From: Russula earlei
Lineage: Eukaryota; Basidiomycota; Agaricomycetes; Russulales; Russulaceae
DNA length: 15,429 bases
NCBI GenBank assembly: GCA_025769875.1
Contig: JAGFNK010001066.1
Span: 1 to 15,429 of the forward strand
Direction of reading: 5' to 3'
Under the pieces are notes generated by a model, which did not search any database, was not told the DNA's origin, and was given only the letters and a program-made list of their open reading frames with translations. Made by a program: the position numbers and the translations under genes. Within the stretch, counting starts at the first letter, position 1, and each line of letters starts with the position of its first letter. Shown here in pieces: positions 9,471-15,429 of the stretch.

Positions 9471-10042
9471 TCACTAGTGATGCGCACGCCTCGCCCCAAG
9501 GCCGAGGCCGGGCCGTAAAGCTTAAAGGGCCACGCAAGAACGCCGCTTCGCCCCTCCATTTTGAGAAGGGGTTTCTCACGGGGTTTTACCTACACTCGCC
9601 TTTATAGTGCACCGAACCGTCTATGTTTGTCTCTTATGATGCGTTGAGCGGAGTGTCCGATCTGTGCATTGAAGGCGTAATAGTACGCATGTTTGTCGAT
9701 TTGGGGAAGAATCAGAATCAACGATCGGGAGCAAGATGCACCTGAAAGCCGATATCAAAACTGTCAGATTTCAACTTGGTCGTACGTGGCACACTCCCTC
9801 AAACACGTTTGGAATAAGTAACAGTACAGAAGTCAAGACATCGCGCGTGTAAGGTACATAAATAAAGGTGGCATGGCATACTAACTCGCATACGACATAA
9901 CGGTCAGAGAGCCCACGTACAGCGTTCGGGGACTTCACAATGGCTTGAAAGCACAGCATAAAACGAGAAAGCAACTAGGTGTCCTATGGCCTAGCGGAAG
10001 ACAGGACGGCTGTCCCCTGGCCCATTAACGCGGTCCACTCAC

Positions 10043-11359
10043 TCAAGCCCCTTTCGCAGCCTGAATGGCGAATGAGTGAAACAGGACAACGGAGCTTGCC
10101 CTTTGCTCGAGCGCTTACCTTTGCAGAGCGAGCCGTAGAGGTCTGCTTGGATTTCGCTTTCTTAGTCGACACCGTCTTAGCCTTGGATGGTTTGCTTCCC
10201 CCTGTGGCGGCCTGCACCCGAAATCGATTTACGCTACGATCTAGTCTAATCAAAGCTAACTTACCTTCTTGCCGCTCACTCGGGCGGTAGATTTAGTCTT
10301 CTTCTCAGAAGAGGTCTTCTTGCCGGCATACGTTTTCTTAGGAGCTGTCTCGGCCTTCTTCGCTGGAGGTGGCTTGCCCGCAGCGACGGGTTTCGGTGGC
10401 TTGGCAGGGGCAGTCGGTTTCTTGACTGCCTTGGCAGAGGATCCCTTTGTAGCCGCGGTCTTCGAAGGGGCTGCTTTGCGACCAGCGGAGGACTTAAGAG
10501 CTGCTGTCGGTTTGGCCGTTACAGTCTTAGACTTTGAACCGGGCTTAGTTACCGGCTTTGGAGCGGCCTTCGTGGCGGGGGTAGTCTTCGAGGTCTTCGA
10601 AGTTGGTTTATTCTGAGGCGCTAAAATTAAGAGGAGAATCAAGGTTCTAGACCGCCGAGACCCACCTCCTTAGCTTCATCGCCAGCCTTGGGAGCTTTAG
10701 GGGCGAGCTTCACACGTCCGGATGGCCCTATACAGATACTCAGACAGACACATCATGAAAGCATAAAGATTCACAACCTTTAGGAAGCGAGAATATGCCT
10801 TTCTCAGCGCCAACGGCAATCGCCCTACTAAGTTGCGTGACTTGTGCATTTCCTATCTCCAATTTGTACGTCTCTTCGACGAATCTGACGCATATCTGAG
10901 TAACACTACAGTGAGATAGCATGGAGTGAAAGCGAACTTCTTGATTTGGGGACGAGAAACTCCATGGCGCGAATCCTCGGGATGAGTCGTAATACACTCC
11001 TATATGGGCGATTTAGCACTGATACTTCGAGACACATCACTTTCATAGCATAAACAGATGGTGACACGACTGGATGTGGGTAGCAACAGCAGCGTGTGGA
11101 AGCGACGCAGGAAGACAGACAATGCCGCGCGGCAATGACCGGAGTAAGATCTGCCCCTTTTTAGGAAAACCAACTAGACGACGACGAGATAGTACTCGGT
11201 CAAAGACCGAGATCGTCCAGGAGCAAGCGAGGATGATTTAGAGTTAAGTACAGAAACTGTAAGCACCTTGATCATATCCGTCCAACTGGGGTGAGTTGGA
11301 GCAGACTTCGCGACTGCCTTCTTGGGAGGTTTAGAAGCCGATTTCTTCGGAGGAGCCAT
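10043..11359 (-). CDS. Linker histone H1
   Basis: H1 binds linker DNA at the nucleosome and compacts chromatin in the nucleus. Seven exons on the minus strand (11267-11359, 10938-10999, 10778-10884, 10666-10727, 10265-10612, 10119-10211, 10043-10060) join in frame to 260 aa. The first 22 residues are basic and Ala/Pro-rich. The H15 winged-helix domain spans about 23-98, with HPSWTDMI, HGVSRPQIKKFVEE, YKLEIGNAQVTQLSRAI and KGIFSLPKGPSGRVKLAPK. The remainder is a Lys/Ala/Pro-rich tail typical of H1. The ATG at 11359 is used because the frame upstream offers only a GTG. Intron 1 (11000-11266) is 267 bp; the other five are 50-58 bp. For intron 4 I chose donor GTGGGT with acceptor CCTCAG (10613-10665); a GTCTCG/TTTTAG alternative is also in frame. 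The last exon adds only AAKGA. The gene diverges from the MZM1-type gene. Confidence 0.95.
11000..11266 (-). other. Unusually long first intron of the H1 gene
   Basis: This intron is about five times longer than the others in the gene. It splits the H15 domain after WTDMIK (donor GTGCTT, acceptor CATATAG, phase 0). It contains a perfect hairpin at 11195-11211 (7-bp stem CTCGGTC/GACCGAG, 3-nt loop) and a 12-bp palindrome TGCCGCGCGGCA at 11123-11134. It may host a regulatory element or small RNA. I found no complete snoRNA box set. Confidence 0.6.
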
Positions 11360-11540
11360 CGCTATTGGGGGCACCGAAAATACTGAACTTTATGCTGGGA
11401 GGAAGTACGGACGCTACTTAGGAGGCCTGGGGCTGAATAAGCAAAGCGGACGAGAGTAGCAGCGAAGGTGGTGGTTCACAGTAAAGAGACGTTGAAACTC
11501 CGGCACGTTTGCGTGCAGTCAACAAACTCTACTCTTAGAT

Positions 11541-11551
11541 CACGTGAGTCA
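11541..11551. promoter_or_regulatory. Overlapping E-box and AP-1/Gcn4-type site between divergent genes
   Basis: CACGTG (11541-11546, bHLH or Cbf1-type core) overlaps TGAGTCA (11545-11551, bZIP AP-1/Gcn4-type core). It lies about 180 bp upstream of the H1 start and about 450 bp upstream of the MZM1-type start, in the only sizeable spacer shared by the two genes. Motif matches this short can occur by chance. Confidence 0.35.
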
Positions 11552-11734
11552 TGAGCCCCTTTACACAACCACCCTTGAGAGCATGTTTACTTCTCATAAT
11601 GAGTTATGTGATGGGCAGTGGATGGCCAGGAGAGCAGAACGCAATAAGATCCAAGATGTTTGGTGGATTCGGAGACACGCTTGCGGAGATTCGATGCGAT
11701 GAACTTTAGTCCGTTGAATACTGAACCCAACAAT

Positions 11735-11788
11735 GTAAGTCTAGCGCTTAGAGGCAGCGGTGTGAGCTAATACGGTATCACTCTATAG
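11735..11788 (+). other. Probable 5'-leader intron upstream of the MZM1-type gene
   Basis: GTAAGT at 11735 and CTCTATAG ending at 11788 define a 54-bp intron of the usual size. No frame from the preceding exon gives a credible protein: ATG at 11657 ends after 17 codons (MFGGFGDTL...), and ATG at 11700 meets TGA shortly after the junction. These would be small upstream frames in a leader. A small separate gene here cannot be excluded. Confidence 0.45.
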
Positions 11789-11995
11789 TATGTCTACTGA
11801 TATAGTCAAGTCTGATATTGTGAAGAAGGATGGGGAGAAGCAGTGCGAGCATGTCCATCGGGTGGTGTCTAAATATGGTGCACGAGTTGCGCCTGCTTTA
11901 GATCTTAGATCCACTTATCTTATTCAGGCACCCCTTTGCGTTTTCCCACGAAGCAGACTCCGCCCCAAATGCCGGGCGGGTAAGCCTCAACTTCA

Positions 11996-12558
11996 ATGTC
12001 CATCCCCCCGCCATTGCGTACAGCAGCCCGCTCAGTCTATCGCGACTTGTGGCGTGCATCTGCGACAACATTTGCAGGTACGTATTCTTGGATAAAATTA
12101 TCCATTTATTTACACCTCCACCCCTTGACGTGGCAGGCGACCCACCCGTCCTCTTAGGTATGACCTGGTCTCCGGAAAGTCCCTTTCTCCCGTTCATGCT
12201 TTTGTATAGCGTTCCGAAAGAAGATCAGAAAGGATGCTTTGGAACAATATCCTGTCACGGACGAGGAGGCCTTCAAAAATAATTTGAAACTAGGTCGGGA
12301 GATCGCGAATTTTCTAAGGAAAAACATTGTCCAGGCAGAACGATTACCGGCGCAACCTGGACAGAATAACCTGGAGACATATAGTACGTCATCTTTCCTT
12401 TTTGCTTTACTCGTGGCTTTCCTTTAACGCATGCAGAACTACGCATCACTGACCATACAGAGCTCGGTGATAATGGCACCATAAAAAACGCGGAAAATTC
12501 GGTGGAAATGCCCAGAAGACGGCAACTGGAGGAGGAGGGGGTGGAAAGTGCTGTGTGA
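11996..12558 (+). CDS. MZM1: LYR-motif mitochondrial complex III assembly factor, MZM1/LYRM7 type
   Basis: MZM1/LYRM7 proteins work in the mitochondrial matrix, stabilising the Rieske iron-sulfur protein before it enters the cytochrome bc1 complex. Four exons (11996-12077, 12137-12157, 12210-12383, 12437-12558) join to 132 aa; yeast Mzm1 is of similar size. Visible features are the LYR-like N-terminus AARSVYRDLWRA (10-21), TFAGD (25-29), FRKKIRKDALEQYP, then GREIANFLRKNIVQAERL, and the family's C-terminal block KLRITDHTELGDNGTIKN. All introns are GT-AG, 52-59 bp. A longer N-terminus from ATG 11790 through an intron at 11980-12028 is also in frame, but it adds unrelated residues, so the short start, which resembles the family, is preferred. 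Its TGA stop lies 18 nt before the release-factor ATG, in the same frame. Confidence 0.92.
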
Positions 12559-12576
12559 GCTTGTCGTGTTCGTGCA

Positions 12577-13094
12577 ATGACCTTAGTTGATGAGCTAGAA
12601 CTTAGACAATCCCATAGTTCGGACCTTTGGGGTGATGCCACCTCGATTCCGACTGTTCCGAGGTTTTATTCTCAAATGAAAAAGGCGCATAAAGAGCGAC
12701 CTATTCCAGTGCTAAATGAGAGTGATTTAGAAGAGTCATTTGTCCGAGGCGTGTGTTACGTGTTAACTGCTCCGGTTCGGTTTCTAAAAAGTCTACAGGC
12801 AGCGGCCCTGGCGGGCAGTCCATAAACAAGACACAGAATAACGTCCAATTACTCCATAAGCCCACGGGAATTCGCGTATCGTGTCAAGAAACGCGCTCTC
12901 TGGAGCAGAACAGAAAGATCGCGCGTCGCATCTTGTTGAACAAGCTCGATGGTTTAAGCAATCCTGGTTTATCGAAAAGTGATCTGCAAAAAGCTAAACA
13001 TCTTGAAAGAGAGCGGAGGCGGCGGAAAAAGGCAAAGAAGAAAGCGAGGCTTCGAGCGGAGGAAGCTGGTTGTCATGATCATGATGATCTGTAG
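12577..13094 (+). CDS. Mitochondrial class I release-factor-like protein (GGQ domain only)
   Basis: The single RF-1 domain with GGQ marks the small release-factor family (human C12orf65/MTRFR, yeast Rso55/Pth4), which acts on stalled mitochondrial ribosomes by hydrolysing peptidyl-tRNA. The first exon gives [16 protein letters not shown] (42-57). Then come [20 protein letters not shown] (catalytic GGQ at 62-64), [20 protein letters not shown], and a very basic C-terminus ([17 protein letters not shown]) that would contact rRNA. Two junctions stay open: a 50-bp GC-AG intron (12749-12798, 155 aa), which gives the uninterrupted family motif, or a 41-bp GT-AG intron (12751-12791, 158 aa), which inserts three residues. 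The first is preferred. No convincing mitochondrial presequence follows the ATG at 12577, which is odd given the role; see the fusion finding. Confidence 0.9.
12749..12798 (+). other. Candidate GC-AG intron in the release-factor gene
   Basis: The donor GCGTGT and acceptor TCTACAG join CGA G to GC AGC GGC, giving the family motif RGSGPGGQ. The GT-AG alternative at 12751-12791 would be 41 bp, shorter than the other introns modelled in this window, and would add Ser-Thr-Gly before the motif. Confidence 0.5.
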
Positions 13095-13241
13095 TTAATG
13101 TTAATGTTGGCTTTGTTGTCGATACGTTACTCGGGCCGCGTCTCCTTTCCATTCTGACGTAGGACAACGTCCTTAGCACACTGGATACTCCCGTACATCA
13201 CCTGTTTGCTCATTTTCTAGGTTGCCAGTGAATTTTTCATC

Positions 13242-15201
13242 ATGTCAAATTTCAATATATCAACAGTGTTGAAACGGTAACGTACATGTAGTCCGGCCTT
13301 TGCTAATCGCTGATCTCGTATCCGTGAAGCCTGGAGGCCGTGACCTCTCGGTTAGAGGACCTCTACGAGCACACAGGCAAAGGTGCACCCCAGTCATCAA
13401 ATTTGCTTGCGCCAACTAGCTCAGTAGTTGCGACCGCCGTCGCTGCTCCCGTACCACTGCCTGCTCCCGTACCAACCCAGGTCATCGAGGACCCTCCGAG
13501 TGTGGTAGCTTATGTCGAGCAGATCTTGAAAGGGAGGGTCCAGCCGTTCGTCAAGTTAACAGGCACATTTCCTAATACCAGTGTTGTCGAGCAGGTTTGC
13601 GCACATGCCCTGTTGTTCTAGACAACTTAGTGATTCCGCGTTGCAGGCAAAGCTTGTTGAGCGACTTTACACCAACCTTGGGGGCATTATTCGCATCGCT
13701 GCCATCTGCAAGAAGCCGGATCAGGCCGCGTTTGCGGAGCTGTTAAGTGATCTTCAAAGTGACATAGAGGCGATCTCAGCGATCAAGGATTCCAACCGCA
13801 AGGAACAAGTCTGGTTCAACCATCTCAGCTTTGTCGCGGAAGGGTCTCCCGCCGTAGCCTGGATCACTGTGGTATGACTTTCTATGTGTGCATTTTAACG
13901 TCAATGGTTCACAGCGATGCTACAGGAAAACAAGCCCGGACCGTACGTGAAGGATATAAAGGACACGACTCAATTCTATGGGAACCGTATTATCACCGAG
14001 TTTAAGGAGAAGTAGGTAGAAATAAGCCCTCGGTGTGCCTACGCTCACTCTTCTCGTGTAGAGACAAGACGCATGTCGAATGGGTTAGGGCATTCACAGC
14101 CATCTTCGACGATATGAGGAATTACGTGACTGAATATCATACGACAGGCCTTGTTTGGAATGCAAAGGCATGCAAAATTCACGCATCCGCCAGCCTTGCC
14201 TGGGCTGATGGGTATTGTAGGGCATATCTATCTCCGAGTGCAAGGCCGCCGCTCCATCCGCAGCCGCAGCCGGAGGTGTCTCGCCTCCCCCGCCTCCTCC
14301 ACCACCTCCCGGGCCACTGCCCCCGCCGGTTCTTCCCCCTGCCAGCGGTGGCGGTAGTGGTGTTGCGGCTGTATTCGCAGAGCTTAATCGCGGTTCAGAG
14401 GTGACCAAGAACCTGCGTAAGGTGGATAAAAATGAAATGACACACAAGAACCCGGCTTTGCGTGCGTCCTTCTACTGTCCCGAGCACGGTTGGGTCATCC
14501 TTTGGTACGCATTGCGCATCTTTGCTTGTTGGACTCGGCCCCTAACAAGCTTGATTTTGTCGTCAGCGCCGAAGAAAAACCTGTTAGGCCAGCGAAACCC
14601 CAGGCGCTCATGGGGAAGAAACCGGCCAAATTCGCATTAGAAGGCAACAAATGGGCAATCGTGCGCGTATTCCTACCCGCCGTTATTCCAACTGACGTCC
14701 GTTGTAGGAGTATCAAGAAAACGAGGCGGCGCTAACCGTGGACAATGTGGAGATCGGTCAGATCGTGAACCTCTTCGGGTGCAAGAACTCGACGATTCTT
14801 ATCAAAGGGAAGGTCAACGCTGTGACGATAGGTGTGTGTTGCCAAAATAAGTCCAAAAAACCGGCACTCAACGCGTAGCAGTCAACTGCACAAAAACGTC
14901 CGTGCTTGTGGAATCTGCGATTTCATCGGTTTCTGTGACCAACTCACCTTCATTTACCCTTCAAATCACGGGCTCTGCACCGACTATCCAACTTGACTCG
15001 ACCGACTCGGGACAGATCTTCCTCAGCAAAGACTGCTTGGGCGTGGAGATTACTACGGCCAAGTGCAGTAGCATAAACGTTAGCTTACCCGTGGAGGGAG
15101 AGGAGGATGGCATATTCGACGAGAAGCCTGTCCCTGAAATGTTGCTTACCAGGATCCAGGATGGGAAACTCGTTACTACGGTTGTGGAGCACGTCGGCTA
15201 G
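13242..15201 (+). CDS. Adenylyl cyclase-associated protein, CAP/Srv2
   Basis: CAP recycles cofilin-bound ADP-actin monomers and in fungi also binds adenylyl cyclase, linking Ras-cAMP signalling to the cytoskeleton. Nine exons (13242-13276, 13330-13594, 13647-13871, 13926-14011, 14062-14167, 14221-14504, 14567-14660, 14708-14831, 14879-15201) join to 513 aa, a usual size. In order: an N-terminal coiled segment (VLKRLEAVTSRLEDLY, 9-24), an Ala/Pro linker, the helical folded domain (about 75-239, with GPYVKDIKD, THVEWVRAFTAIFDDMR and TTGLVWN), a polyproline stretch (261-269), a WH2-like stretch (about 304-321, LRKVDKNEMTHKNPALRA), and the C-terminal beta-helix CARP domain (KPQALMGKKPAKFALEG onward, FGCKNSTILIKGKVNAVT, ending in KLVTTVVEHVG). 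Intron 5 (14168-14220) begins with GC. The residues after NPALRAS are unusual for this linker; see findings. Confidence 0.95.
14168..14220 (+). other. GC-AG intron in the CAP gene
   Basis: The exon ends TGG AAT GCA AAG and the next begins GGC ATA TCT, matching the conserved WNxKG junction of CAP. The 53-bp interval opens GCATGC and closes ATTGTAG. No GT donor nearby keeps the frame. Confidence 0.75.
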
Positions 15202-15429
15202 TCTAATGAGAAATGTTCTCTATTCGTGTCCGTCATAACTGGGGGAGAGATTAAAGATATGGGTGGCACACGGTCCGGGCCGGCGTTGTGGGTCCGCACT
15301 TAACTTTTGCTGCTGACTCACACTGGCAGGGCCAGCCATTCTATCCTCCAGCTTTGGGCATCGTTTGTGCCGTCACAACGCAGACGGCGGGGAATCTCAA
15401 CCACGCAACGCAACTGTATTTCTCAGACA

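Larger units (their letters stand above)
9238..10042. other. Intergenic DNA between membrane-protein gene and histone H1
   Basis: The stretch is mainly spacer and the 3' side of two converging genes. It has a 15-bp tandem duplication at 9292-9321, a GC-rich block at about 9480-9570, and a doubtful small spliced frame at 9320-9470. I see no tRNA-like B box and no convincing conserved protein. Confidence 0.5.

Noticed and set aside
10269..10616. Plus-strand 115-codon open frame
   Set aside because: It is the antisense shadow of the Lys/Ala/Pro-rich H1 tail on the minus strand, which joins in frame to a clear H15 domain.
11790..12095. Longer N-terminus for the MZM1-type protein from ATG 11790
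   Set aside because: An intron 11980-12028 would join it in frame to ARSVYRDLWRA, but it adds about 65 residues foreign to the family. The start at 11996 resembles the usual N-terminus.
13872..13914. 43-bp version of CAP intron 3 using the first CACAG acceptor
   Set aside because: It breaks the frame. The acceptor at 13925 gives a 54-bp intron and the conserved ENKPGPYV junction.
14094..14447. Minus-strand 117-codon frame with Gly runs
   Set aside because: The Gly runs are the reverse complement of the CAP polyproline stretch; the plus-strand CAP exons explain the region fully.
1..15429. CRISPR arrays, tRNA or rRNA genes, complete transposons
   Set aside because: No spaced direct-repeat array, no tRNA B-box context, no rRNA-like block, and no element with both ends and a transposase were seen by eye.

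Overview
The window reads as nuclear DNA of a mushroom-forming basidiomycete (Agaricomycete). Genes are cut by many short introns, mostly 47-75 bp with GTNNGN...YAG borders. The conserved genes are fungal housekeeping genes, and the tandem membrane-protein pair belongs to a type I know only from Agaricomycetes (recalled, not searched). All gene models below were assembled by hand from reading frame, splice borders and family resemblance. No RNA evidence was available.

Layout. 1 to about 2,050 is AT-rich, has no intact gene, and holds short palindromes, degenerate repeats and broken reading frames; it is probably transposon-derived. About 2,449-4,626 and 6,915-9,237 are two diverged copies of one segment. 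Each carries a 14-exon gene for a membrane protein with about seven hydrophobic segments and no known function. The downstream copy (7,372-9,154, 338 aa) is fully open. The upstream copy (2,768-4,544) keeps every exon border but has one extra C in a C-run, which breaks the frame at residue 80. The DNA between the copies (4,627-6,914) shows no gene I can support. 9,238-10,042 is also mostly empty, with a 15-bp tandem duplication and a doubtful micro-gene.

From 10,043 the window is dense in housekeeping genes. Linker histone H1 (minus strand, 7 exons, 260 aa) is divergent from a plus-strand series. That series is an LYR-motif complex III assembly factor (MZM1/LYRM7 type, 132 aa), a GGQ-type mitochondrial peptide-release-factor-like protein (about 155 aa), and the cyclase-associated actin regulator CAP/Srv2 (9 exons, 513 aa). 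The LYR gene and the release-factor gene are only 18 nt apart, in the same frame, separated by one TGA. This suggests a shared transcript and possibly a fused product.

The most interesting points are the near-fusion of two mitochondrial genes, the tandem seven-segment pair (gene-conversion-like tract, 11- and 14-nt microexons, a stop codon at the last donor), and two or three GC-AG introns in one short region. I see no CRISPR array, tRNA, rRNA or complete mobile element.
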